A stretch of 64,000 nucleotides of DNA, from NCBI RefSeq assembly GCF_905220415.1, contig NC_059567.1:1798001-1862000 (forward strand). The letters are read 5' to 3'. The position numbers and the translations under genes are program-made. The notes below the pieces were generated by a model that did no database searches, was not told where the DNA came from, and saw nothing but the letters and a program-made list of their open reading frames with translations. Shown here in pieces: positions 1 through 8,922 of the stretch (position 1 is the first letter of the stretch; each line of letters opens with the position of its first letter). The stretch comes from Colias croceus. Its lineage: Eukaryota; Arthropoda; Insecta; Lepidoptera; Pieridae.

Positions 1-646
1 TCTATTTGGTCCTTTACTTAATATTTTCGAAGATATATTACAGATTTAGTATCAAGATTGCACCCGTGCGAATTCGGGGCGGGTCGTATTATTATAATTG
101 CCAACGGTTGTGAGTAAAAGTAAAACAAAAAATATTAATGTCTGGTTATAATTGTATAATTTTTTTTAAATATATATATTACTTGTGTTTCAGAGAAATA
201 TACACAATAACACCGCATAAATATCTTTCATTGTGTAAAACAAAATACAAAAATAAAAAGATTTCTACTACAGTATCACGTCTTAATTAAAATTTCCCAT
301 ACATTATAGATTACTGACTATCAATAAAACGTAACAATACGACATAAATTGTAAAGTTTTTGATTTTTATTCAATTTTTTTTTCAAGAAAAATGGTACAT
401 ATCTGTTTGTAATGCAATACTGCACACTTTTTACAAGAAAAACGCAACAAGAAGGGCCCTTTCTGGAATAAATAATCATAATAAATTTAATAACTGACTT
501 ATTGTTCTGAATACTATTTGATTCAAAAAAACAAGAATGTTTTAATATGTTGTATTGAGCTGAATAGTCTAACCATAATAATTAAAAAGTTACAGGAATT
601 TTAAACTTTCAAATGCGTTTTCCCAACAATTGAGATTTTGACTTTG
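1..646. other. non-genic stretch with a repeat fragment
   Basis: No open frame of note. Around 61-110 there is a GC-rich island with a 'GGGGCGGGTCG' core that resembles a common lepidopteran interspersed repeat end; this is from memory, not a search. The rest is AT-rich and may be the decayed 3' continuation of the minus-strand LINE that starts to the right. Confidence 0.35.
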
Positions 647-1384
647 TCACGTTATAGAAGCAAATGAGCGATGTGTTGATCGGTTTTTTATTTTAATTGT
701 GTATTCAGATTTTTTATAACACTCCCGAAATTTTGAATTAATAAAGTTATATAATGTTTCTGGACAGTTAGTATCATACGATTCCTCCCATTGAATTTGC
801 TCGAGATAGTTAAGAAGTTTTGTATTATTAATACAAATCTTTTCTTTGGGAACATCCTGTGTTCGTGTACCAATGCAAGCGAGTATCACCGCGCGATGAT
901 CGGCCAGTGTAGTACCGAGTGCCGCCGTGAATAAGTCTTGTGAGCGGGATCGTGCAAATATATTATGATCTATACAAGATTTACTTAGTTTGCCATTATT
1001 TAGTTCTAGTCTAGTGTGTACAGTGATCCCGCATACAAGGCCCATTTCATATAACATGTTGTTGTATTTATGCTTTACAGGATTTTCACTCTTAAGATCT
1101 ATGTTAGTATCGCCTAGTAGATATAATTCAGTGGTGTTAGGGAATTTTTTAAGTGTAAATTTCAATTCATCAATAAATAAAATTTTACTTAAGTTAGGCG
1201 GGCGGTATACCGCGCAAATGTTGGCAGTGTAGTTAGTGTTTGTGGTTATAGAACAAAAGATGCTTTCAAAGTCTTTTGTTTTTGCGTTTATAATATTACA
1301 CTTAAGATTGTTATTGACATATAATATTATACCACCGCCTTTTCTATAGTGACGAAGAGCTTTATACATTCGGTAACCGCTTAT
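647..1384 (-). pseudogene. LINE-A ORF2 fragment, endonuclease domain
   Basis: Encodes most of an exonuclease-endonuclease-phosphatase (APE) domain, the enzyme that nicks target DNA for LINE integration. Visible blocks are the 'RKGGGI' strand, 'AVYRPP', the metal-binding 'GDTNIDL' and a C-terminal 'ADHRAV' in place of the usual SDH motif. The frame is open for about 245 codons and then ends just before the linker to the reverse transcriptase. The N-terminal part lies beyond the SINE insertion at 1890-2118. No complete protein can be made. Confidence 0.85.
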
Positions 1385-1385
1385 T

Positions 1386-1719
1386 TCATACTAGCTTCCG
1401 CCCGCGACTCCGTCCGCGTGGATGTCGGTCTTCGCGTGGATGGTTTATTTATCCATTTTGAGTACCTCTGACAATAACATCTTATAAATATCTATTGGAA
1501 CCAATTCCCAAATACGGCTGGGCCTATAATAATACGCAACGTGTGTTCGCGGTTCTACGGAACAACGTCTATGGATAAAACTGAAAAATTAAGATTATTT
1601 TTTTTCTACGTATTTTTTCAGGATAAAAAGTATCCTATTTTACGCCCAGGATAATAAGGTATAATTATACCAAGTTTCATCGAAATTGAACCGCTAGTTT
1701 TCACGTGATGCCTTCACAT

Positions 1720-1764
<45 letters not shown>

Positions 1765-1885
1765 AATTTTTTTAATCACATATTTGGGTTTGGTATCGAT
1801 CCAGTAACACCCTCTGCTACTTATTTTTTCAATATTTTCAATGTACAGAATTGACCCTTCTACAGATTTATTATATTATGTATAG
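1386..1885 (+). repeat. SINE-like interspersed repeat with GACA microsatellite
   Basis: A non-coding block interrupting LINE-A ORF2. It opens with a GC-rich 'CTTCCGCCCGCGACTCCG' segment, carries a (CAGA)n run at about 1721-1762 and ends in a TA-rich tail. The opening segment and the 'TTTGGTATCGAT' block near the tail look like a widespread lepidopteran repeat. The endonuclease frame resumes on both sides, which shows that this is an insertion. I could not define a target-site duplication. Confidence 0.65.
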
Positions 1886-1889
1886 ATAA

Positions 1890-2118
1890 TACACTATTAT
1901 TTTCTGATACATTAGCCTCTGTTAGAATTACAATATCAATACATTTGTTTGATTTACTTAAAATTTGTTCAAGTGCGGTGAAGTTTTTTATAATCGATCG
2001 TATATTAATATGTATACTTACATAATAAGTTGAGGTGGCTGTGAGGAATACAATTTAAAAAGTTATTGACATTACTACAATCATTGATTTTGATTATATC
2101 ATTACACAAATTAGCCAT
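1890..2118 (-). pseudogene. LINE-A ORF2 N-terminus
   Basis: Starts at an ATG 55 bases downstream of the ORF1 stop. It encodes the first strands of the APE endonuclease, including a 'YINIRSI' strand and a 'VILTEA' block whose glutamate is a metal ligand in this family. The frame is cut by the SINE-like repeat. Together with 647-1384 it forms one endonuclease domain split in two. Confidence 0.7.
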
Positions 2119-2172
2119 TTTTATAGACAAAGTTAATAATATAAGAGCAGAGACATGAAGTTTCTTACTTAA

Positions 2173-3138
2173 TTATTCCTTGTTGTTAGTCAATGCATGT
2201 ATATCTTTAATGGACCGTAGAGTAATAATTTTATCATTGTCTCCTTTGCGTGCTTTGATTAGTCCCCTTTTAAACCACACATATTTGTAGTTGAGATTAT
2301 TTTTCAGCTCCTGTTTGGCATTCCAGAACAATTGCTTATGATGCTTTGTCATGGCTTCGCGTACATAGACAGCGTTGTTGTTAGTTTTTTCGTTCGGAAT
2401 TACTGCTGCAACTGTTAACTTTGTATTTCTAGCTGCTGTCATCCATTTTTCCCTCACTTCTTCGTCAATCAGTTCAATTAGTATATTTGCTGTTTGCTCC
2501 TTCCGCCCCTGTAGTCTCCGTGCACTTTTGATGTCTTGTTTAGCCTGGTTAAGTTTATTTGCGATATTTTCAGTAATTAATTGAATGTCTTCCTTTGTTT
2601 GGTTTGGTATATTTGATATTTCGATGTATTTTCCTAGCTTCTCCTGTTCCGCCTCCTGTATCCGTTGTTCCAGGGCGCCGACACGTGTTTCAAGGTTGTT
2701 ATTTTTATTTATAAGTTCTGTGTTCTTCCTCTCGAGAGCTTTAATTGTTTTTTTGAAGCCCTCGATGCATTCCATAGCCTCATCGAGTTTTGCGCTATGA
2801 AATTGCAAGGATTCGTGTAGCTGCGCCATTTCGTTTTTGATCGCTCTTTCTACGTCTTTTGAGATGTTACTTAGTAATTTTTTTGCGTCGATTTGAACCG
2901 GTGCATCACTTTCGTCATCGTCCTCTTCAGGCGTAATAATTGAAGTGCGTCTTGGGAGTTCTTGCTGGCATTCGTGACACGTCCACTCCAGATTGGGGGC
3001 CGCTTTTAGGGCAGTAATCTGTTTATTTGTTAGCCCCGCGCACTTTGGATTTAGATGCACAATCCGTTCACACTTGCAGCATTCTAGTCCCGGAGAAGAT
3101 TTTGATAGGTTCCTTTTGCAGGAGTCACACTTAGACAT
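2173..3138 (-). CDS. LINE-A ORF1 protein with PHD-type zinc finger and coiled coil
   Basis: A 321-residue intact frame. Residues 4-57 form a C4HC3 PHD-like finger (Cys 4, 7, 20, 23, His 28, Cys 33, 54, 57). Residues about 95-165 are a heptad-rich, Glu/Lys-rich coiled coil. The basic C-terminal third (about 170-305) resembles the RNA-binding fold of LINE ORF1 proteins. Such proteins coat the element RNA as a nucleic-acid chaperone. It is followed at once by the ORF2 start. The combination of PHD finger and coiled coil is common in insect CR1/jockey-group ORF1s. Confidence 0.8.
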   Translation of the reverse strand: MSKCDSCKRNLSKSSPGLECCKCERIVHLNPKCAGLTNKQITALKAAPNLEWTCHECQQELPRRTSIITPEEDDDESDAPVQIDAKKLLSNISKDVERAIKNEMAQLHESLQFHSAKLDEAMECIEGFKKTIKALERKNTELINKNNNLETRVGALEQRIQEAEQEKLGKYIEISNIPNQTKEDIQLITENIANKLNQAKQDIKSARRLQGRKEQTANILIELIDEEVREKWMTAARNTKLTVAAVIPNEKTNNNAVYVREAMTKHHKQLFWNAKQELKNNLNYKYVWFKRGLIKARKGDNDKIITLRSIKDIHALTNNKE

Positions 3139-3210
3139 TTTTATTTTTATTATCTACTGGGGGTAGATGTACTAGGAGTGCGTTATTAACGGTAGCCGGT
3201 TGCAGACTGA

Positions 3211-4298
3211 TATGAAAGGGCAAAGTGTGAATTACAATTAGTCATATTTTATCGAAATCGGTTCATCCGTTTATTACATTTAGGGCACTTTAGGGGCGAC
3301 AGTGGGTATAAATAAACCAAATGGAGCATCAAACGACAGGATATGACGTGTACAATGTACATATAGGTACAATTAGATAATATGGTTTACATCAAAATTG
3401 GTTCTGCCATTTACTAGGGGTGGAAAGGGAAGAGTTGAAAGTCTGTGAAAGAAGTCAAAGTCAAAAGGAGTCAAATATACCCAAGTGCCATATCAAATGA
3501 AAGTGCATAACGGGTGAAGTACAGTTAGTTATATTTTCATCCAATTCGGTTAATCCATTTATTAGATTACAGCGGTAAAAGTGGGAATGAACAATAATCG
3601 AATGTGGTCAAATAATATACTCAGGCGGGGCATATGAAAGGGCAAAGTGTGAATTACAATTAGTCATATTTTATCGAAATCGGTTCATCCGTTTATTACA
3701 TTTAGGGCACTTTAGGGGCGACAGTGGGTATAAATAAACCAAATGGAGCATCAAACGACAGGATATGACGTGTACAATGTACATATAGGTACAATTAGAT
3801 AATATGGTTTACATCAAAATTGGTTCTGCCATTTACTAGGGGTGGAAAGGGAAGAGTTGAAAGTCTGTGAAAGAAGTCAAAGTCAAAAGGAGTCAAATAT
3901 ACCCAAGTGCCATATCAAATGAAAGTGCATAACGGGTGAAGTACAGTTAGTTATATTTTCATCCAATTCGGTTAATCTATTTATTAGATTACAGCGGTAA
4001 AAGTGGGAATGAACAATAATCGAATGTGGTCAAATAATATACTCAGGCGGGGCATATGAAAGGGCAAAGTGTGAATTACAATTAGTCATATTTTATCGAA
4101 ATCGGTTCATCCGTTTATTACATTTAGGGCACTTCAGGGGCGACAGTGGGTATAAATAAACCAAATGGAGCATCAAACGACAGGATATGACGTGTACAAT
4201 GTACATATAGGTACAATTAGATAATATGGTTTACATCAAAATTGGTTCTGCCATTTACTAGGGGTGGAAAGGGAAGGGTTGAAAGTCTGTGAAAGAAG
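3211..4298 (-). repeat. 422-bp tandem array upstream of LINE-A ORF1
   Basis: About 2.6 copies of a 422-bp unit; the 'TATGAAAGGG' block recurs at 3211, 3633 and 4055. Copies differ by only a few bases. Each unit contains three related but diverged subunits of roughly 140 bp, recognisable by repeated 'ATCGAAATCGGTTCATCCG', 'CATCAAAATTGGTTCTGCC' and 'CATCCAATTCGGTTAATCC' blocks. It lies 72 bp upstream of the ORF1 start, the position of the 5' UTR and promoter. 4299-4510 beyond it holds no gene. Confidence 0.9.
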
Positions 4299-4510
4299 AG
4301 GAGATATGGGAGCGAGAGGATAGCCACACCCTGGAAATTTTGAACTCTACTCAAAGCCACATAGGCCTGGCCCTTGGAATTTTTTTTCTTAAATATACCA
4401 CTTCTTTTGCCACATCAATATGATGTAGGAATGTAATATGGAGGTACATTTGATAGTTCGGTCTCGCTCACTTGAAAATATTACATGAAAATAAGAAACC
4501 GAAGTTTAAA

Positions 4511-4622
4511 AATTTTAAAATTAAAAAAAAAATCCCAAAGCAACGAAGATAAAGGAATAAATCATTTTTCAAACTTCCCGACGATCTTAAAAATTAAGTA
4601 CCATTATAAAAAAATATTTATA
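4511..4622 (+). repeat. left inverted repeat flanking the Gypsy element
   Basis: About 110 bp that reappears inverted at 8383-8501 with modest divergence; both contain the 'AACTTCCCGACGATCTT' core and a poly-A/T run. The Gypsy element sits between the two. The pair looks like the terminal inverted repeats of a fold-back or MITE-type element whose centre received the Gypsy insertion. Confidence 0.75.
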
Positions 4623-4630
4623 GAGGTATA

Positions 4631-4880
4631 TGTGGGAATAGGATAAAATATTAAGATGTATTTCATGATTACTAGTTTTATTTTTAGTCTGTGTTTTTCT
4701 ATTATTTAATCTGTGGACATGTTATCTGTAGACTGTAGATTTTTGGTTGTCTATGACTTGACTTTGTTTTTTTGGTACGATGTAATGGAGGATTGTTGAA
4801 ATGTATTTTTGATATGTAACCGGTGTCTGGGAAATAAATCGATTGGGCGATTTTGGCTTTTTATTTACACCATCCCCACA
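4631..4880 (+). repeat. 5' LTR of the Gypsy element
   Basis: 250 bp, starting TGTGGGAATAGG and ending CATCCCCACA. It contains an AATAAA near its 3' side. The copy at 8073-8322 matches along its whole length by eye. Confidence 0.95.
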
Positions 4881-4885
4881 TAATT

Positions 4886-4903
4886 TGGGGGCTCGTCCGG
4901 GAT
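4886..4903 (+). promoter_or_regulatory. primer-binding site, tRNA-Pro type
   Basis: TGGGGGCTCGTCCGGGAT lies five bases after the 5' LTR. This 18-mer is the well-known primer site complementary to the 3' end of tRNA-Pro. It sets the start of minus-strand DNA synthesis. Confidence 0.9.
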
Positions 4904-5058
4904 ACGGGATGGTGGAATAAAGAAAAAACAGACGAAGACTATGATGCCGGTGATTTAACCTGATTAAGAATTTACGAATTACGAACGAAGACTAAGATTT
5001 AAAGAAGCTTATGATTATACGATTACGACTTGAAGACTATAAAATTACATTATTCAAC

Positions 5059-8000
5059 ATGCCGCCGAAACGAGTAAAAGATGATGATGATTGTGGTGAA
5101 CCATCGCCGCGTATTTCCTTCAATGACTTAGAGAAATCAATGACGCCATTTTCGGGTGATGATGCCTATGGCATCGAAACATTCGTAAAAGATTTTGAAG
5201 ATATTTCCTCTTTAATGCAATGGGGCGAAATAGAAAAACTCATATTTTCGAAGCGGCTTCTCGCGGGAACCGCCAAGCTATTTTTACGTTCACTAAGTGG
5301 GACCACCACGTGGGATACACTTAAGACTGAGCTCCGTGAGGAATTTGGTAAGAAGTTGAACAGTGCAACTGTTCACAAGAGACTTTCAACTCGCCGGATG
5401 AAGATGAATGAGACTCATCAGCAATATTTTTTACATATGAAGGAACTTGCAGTACTTGGGAATGTTGAAGATGAAGCCCTGATGGAATATGTCATCGACG
5501 GTATTAAAGACAGTGAGTCCAACAAAAATATTTTATATGGCGCTTGTAACATTAAAGAATTCAGAAAGAAATTAGACATTTATTCAGAAATTAAGAAAAA
5601 ATCATATTCACCTAATAAGATTCAAAGTAATTCAGTATCAAAGTCCATTGGCATGAAAATTCAAAAAACACTACGAGTAAAGAGATGTTTCAATTGTGGA
5701 GATTTAGATCATGAGTCGCCTAATTGTACTAAAGGCATTAAATGTTTTAAATGCAACTTGTTTGGCCATAAATCAACTGAATGTTCTAAAAGTATAAAAA
5801 AGAGTTTGGAAATTATGTCAACTAAAAATAATATTGATGTGAGACCTTTCAAGAAGCTGAAAATAAATAATATTGATGTAGAAGCCCTGATTGATACCGG
5901 AAGCGATGCTAATTTAATAATTATGTCTTATTTTAGGAAGATTCAAGGTGAAAAATTGTTATCTTATAGTTCAGGAACAACAGAAACTTTATCTGGAATA
6001 GCTGAAAAGGAAATTTATACAAAAGGATCTTTCACAGCAAAAATTGAAATTGATGATTGTTATTTTGAAACTTTATTTTATGTTGTTGATGATGGCGCTA
6101 TCCCTGTCAACATTATATTAGGAAATCCTGTACTGAAAGAAGTAGAAATCAATTTTAAATCTGGAACTATCACTGCAACAAGAATATTACACCTTACAAT
6201 GCTAGAGAATGAAAATGAAGATATCACAAATATTGAAAATAAAGAATATAAGAATAAAATACAGAATATTATAAAAGAATATAACCCCAAAAGATGTACT
6301 AAAGAATCAAATGTAAAACTTAAAATATTATTAACCGATGATGTACCAGTTTATCAGAATCCACGACGATTGTCACCTTTGGAGCTTAACATTGTTGACA
6401 AACAGATTAAAGAATGGCTTGATGAAGGAATAATAAAAACAAGTAAGTCTGATTATGCTAGTCCAATTGTGCTTGCAAAAAAGAAGAATGGAAACTATAG
6501 ATTGTGTGTTGATTACAGGAAATTGAATAAGAAGATTATTAAAGAAAGATATCCACTACCACTCATTGAAGATCAATTAGACAGATTAACTTATGCAAAA
6601 ATGTTTACCTCGCTTGATTTAAAAAATGGATTTTTACATGTGAATGTTCATATTAATAGTCAGAAGTATACATCATTTGTAACACCACGAGGTCAATATG
6701 AATTCATTAAGATGCCTTTTGGCTTATGCACTGCTCCTTCTGTTTTTCAGAGATTTATTAATGATATTTTTCAGGATCTTATTATGGATGGTATTGTTCT
6801 ATCATATCTTGACGATCTCATTTTACCATTTCAATCTGCAGAGGAAGGATTTGTTAATTTACAAAAAGTATTTGACAGAGCTGAAGAGTATGGTTTATTA
6901 TTTAACTGGGATAAATGTTATTTTATGCAAAAAAGTATTAATTACTTGGGTTATATTGTTTCAGAAGGTGAAATTAAACCTTCAGTGGAGAAAATTGCCG
7001 CTGTAGAACATTTTCAGACTCCTCACAATATAAAGTCACTTCAAAGTTTCCTCGGACTAACAGGTTATTTTAGAAAGTTTATAAAGGATTATTCTTTAAT
7101 AGCAAAACCTCTGACTGATTTACTAAAGAAAGGTACTGTTTTTAATTTTAACTTAGACTGTGAAAAAGCATTTCAGAAATTAAAGTTTATTTTATGTCAA
7201 TCTCCAGTTTTGAAGATTTATGATCCGAATTTAGAAACAGAACTACACACAGATGCAAGTGCTGAAGGATATGGTGCTGTATTATTGCAAAGGAGTTTAA
7301 CAGATAATAAGATGCATCCCGTTTACTACATGAGCAAGAAGACATCCGCTACTGAAAAAAAGTATCACAGTTATTATTTAGAAATATTAGCTATTGTTGA
7401 AGCTGTTAAAAAGTTTAGAGTATACTTGCTAGGTATTAAATTTAAAATTGTTACAGACTGCTCCGCCTTGACTATGACATTGCAGAAAAAAGACTTACCT
7501 CCGAGAGTAGCTCGCTGGGCGCTCTTACTTGAAGAATATGACTACACGATTGAACATCGGCCTGCAGCAAGGATGAAACATGCAGATGCTCTCAGCCGAC
7601 AGCCTATAAAGAATATAATTGTACTTACCGATACCGCAGCACGCCTGCGAAGAGCTCAAGATGATGATCTGCAAATAAAACTAATAAAGAAAGTATTAGA
7701 AAAGGAATCTTATGATGACTATGTTTTAGAGAATGGAATGTTATGGAAGATTAAGGATGGAAATAAATTAATGGTTGTACCTAAGAAAATGCAAAATGAA
7801 ATTATAAGAAAACATCATGAAAACGGACATTTTGGTTGTGTTAAGACTGAGGAATTAATAAATAGAAATTATTATATGGAGAATTTAAAAGAAAAGATTA
7901 AAACAAACATTGATAATTGCGTGGAATGTATACTTAATTCAAATAAAAGAGGAAAGAAGGAAGGATTTCTACATATTGTAATAGATAAAGGTGATTTACC

Positions 8001-8088
8001 ATTGTCTACTTACCATATTGATCATCTACGACTGTTGACTCATCTGGGACAGATGATTCTGCAGGATGACCGTGTGGGAATAGGATAA
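5059..8088 (+). CDS. Gypsy gag-pol polyprotein, truncated in integrase
   Basis: A single open frame; the ATG at 5059 is preferred over the in-frame ATG at 5011 because a typical gag start follows it. Counting from 5011: retrotransposon gag about residues 45-215, two CCHC zinc knuckles about 226-258, an aspartic protease with DTGSD near 292, reverse transcriptase with 'CVDYRKLN' near 498 and catalytic YLDDL near 598, RNase H with 'TDASAEGYGA' near 746, and the HHCC zinc finger of integrase about 934-972. Only the first Asp region of the integrase core (YHIDH) remains before about 20 unrelated residues that run into the 3' LTR. Integration competence is lost; all other domains look intact. Confidence 0.92.
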   Translation: MPPKRVKDDDDCGEPSPRISFNDLEKSMTPFSGDDAYGIETFVKDFEDISSLMQWGEIEKLIFSKRLLAGTAKLFLRSLSGTTTWDTLKTELREEFGKKLNSATVHKRLSTRRMKMNETHQQYFLHMKELAVLGNVEDEALMEYVIDGIKDSESNKNILYGACNIKEFRKKLDIYSEIKKKSYSPNKIQSNSVSKSIGMKIQKTLRVKRCFNCGDLDHESPNCTKGIKCFKCNLFGHKSTECSKSIKKSLEIMSTKNNIDVRPFKKLKINNIDVEALIDTGSDANLIIMSYFRKIQGEKLLSYSSGTTETLSGIAEKEIYTKGSFTAKIEIDDCYFETLFYVVDDGAIPVNIILGNPVLKEVEINFKSGTITATRILHLTMLENENEDITNIENKEYKNKIQNIIKEYNPKRCTKESNVKLKILLTDDVPVYQNPRRLSPLELNIVDKQIKEWLDEGIIKTSKSDYASPIVLAKKKNGNYRLCVDYRKLNKKIIKERYPLPLIEDQLDRLTYAKMFTSLDLKNGFLHVNVHINSQKYTSFVTPRGQYEFIKMPFGLCTAPSVFQRFINDIFQDLIMDGIVLSYLDDLILPFQSAEEGFVNLQKVFDRAEEYGLLFNWDKCYFMQKSINYLGYIVSEGEIKPSVEKIAAVEHFQTPHNIKSLQSFLGLTGYFRKFIKDYSLIAKPLTDLLKKGTVFNFNLDCEKAFQKLKFILCQSPVLKIYDPNLETELHTDASAEGYGAVLLQRSLTDNKMHPVYYMSKKTSATEKKYHSYYLEILAIVEAVKKFRVYLLGIKFKIVTDCSALTMTLQKKDLPPRVARWALLLEEYDYTIEHRPAARMKHADALSRQPIKNIIVLTDTAARLRRAQDDDLQIKLIKKVLEKESYDDYVLENGMLWKIKDGNKLMVVPKKMQNEIIRKHHENGHFGCVKTEELINRNYYMENLKEKIKTNIDNCVECILNSNKRGKKEGFLHIVIDKGDLPLSTYHIDHLRLLTHLGQMILQDDRVGIG

Positions 8089-8322
8089 AATATTAAGATG
8101 TATTTCATGATTACTAGTTTTATTTTTAGTCTGTGTTTTTCTATTATTTAATCTGTGGACATGTTATCTGTAGACTGTAGATTTTTGGTTGTCTATGACT
8201 TGACTTTGTTTTTTTGGTACGATGTAATGGAGGATTGTTGAAATGTATTTTTGATATGTAACCGGTGTCTGGGAAATAAATCGATTGGGCGATTTTGGCT
8301 TTTTATTTACACCATCCCCACA
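8073..8322 (+). repeat. 3' LTR of the Gypsy element
   Basis: A 250-bp copy of 4631-4880. The bases just upstream (8050-8072) are not purine-rich, so the usual plus-strand primer is missing or was removed by the deletion. Confidence 0.95.
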
Positions 8323-8382
8323 TATATATGATATATTATGATAATGTTGGCATGGCAGCCCCGACGAATTTGTTTTTTTTTT

Positions 8383-8501
8383 TATAAATATTTAAAATGG
8401 TATTCATTTTTAAAGATCGTCGGGAAGTTTGTGAAATTATTTATTCCTTTTTCTATGCACTTTTCTTCGTTGCGTTGGGTTTTTTTTTTATTTAATTTTT
8501 A
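8383..8501 (-). repeat. right inverted repeat flanking the Gypsy element
   Basis: Reverse complement of 4511-4622 with small indels; it shares the 'AAGATCGTCGGGAAGTT' core and the T-run. See the left copy. Confidence 0.75.
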
Positions 8502-8519
8502 TTGCACGGTCTAAACGGT

Positions 8520-8922
8520 TTAGTTACTACAGGCTTGAGACAGGAAAGATCTGATTTGGATTTGGTGCTGGATTTGATAAAAACTGAGTATCGATTAAGC
8601 TGATCAGTTGCTGCACGATACCTACATTGTTAATAACATCCATACAATGGGGGTGTAATGGCTGTCTACCATCTCTCAGCCAAAGCCAACCTCACCTGCC
8701 CGTGGTGCACCCTGCCGAACAACAGACGAGGCTCTGGCGTTTATACTTTACAGTGGTAGAGCTATAGCTACATACAATTTATTTTGTGTGTAGCACGACT
8801 GGGCTGTAGCTTGTCCGGGGAAGTACCACTGTCTCACGTAATACCGGCGTTAAGCATCTTCTTGCGTTTCGCATGCGTTAGTGAGATTGCCGGATGCCCA
8901 ACCCCATCGCCCTTCAACAAAC
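8520..8922 (+). other. 5' untranslated region of LINE-B
   Basis: About 400 bp of GC-richer DNA, unlike its AT-rich left flank, leading without interruption into the LINE-B frame. No coding potential was seen. It is assigned to the LINE because of composition and position. Confidence 0.5.

Larger units (their letters stand above)
647..3138 (-). mobile_element. LINE-A: 5' half of a CR1-type non-LTR retrotransposon
   Basis: On the minus strand this holds, in element order, ORF1 (3138-2173), the first codons of ORF2 (from an ATG at 2118, 55 bases after ORF1), a SINE-like insertion (1885-1386) and the rest of an apurinic-type endonuclease domain (1384-647). The reverse transcriptase is missing, so the copy is dead. 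The two-ORF order with a zinc-finger/coiled-coil ORF1 fits CR1-like LINEs of insects. A tandem array lies directly upstream of ORF1. Confidence 0.8.
4631..8322 (+). mobile_element. Gypsy/Ty3-type LTR retrotransposon with deleted integrase
   Basis: Two 250-bp LTRs (4631-4880, 8073-8322) that I read as identical flank a gag-pol frame. The ends are TGTGGG...CCCACA, with TATA on both outer sides as the likely 4-bp target duplication. The primer site is a perfect proline-tRNA type. The frame stops inside the integrase core and no purine-rich tract precedes the 3' LTR, so an internal deletion has removed the 3' end of pol. Identical LTRs imply a recent insertion. Confidence 0.92.
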
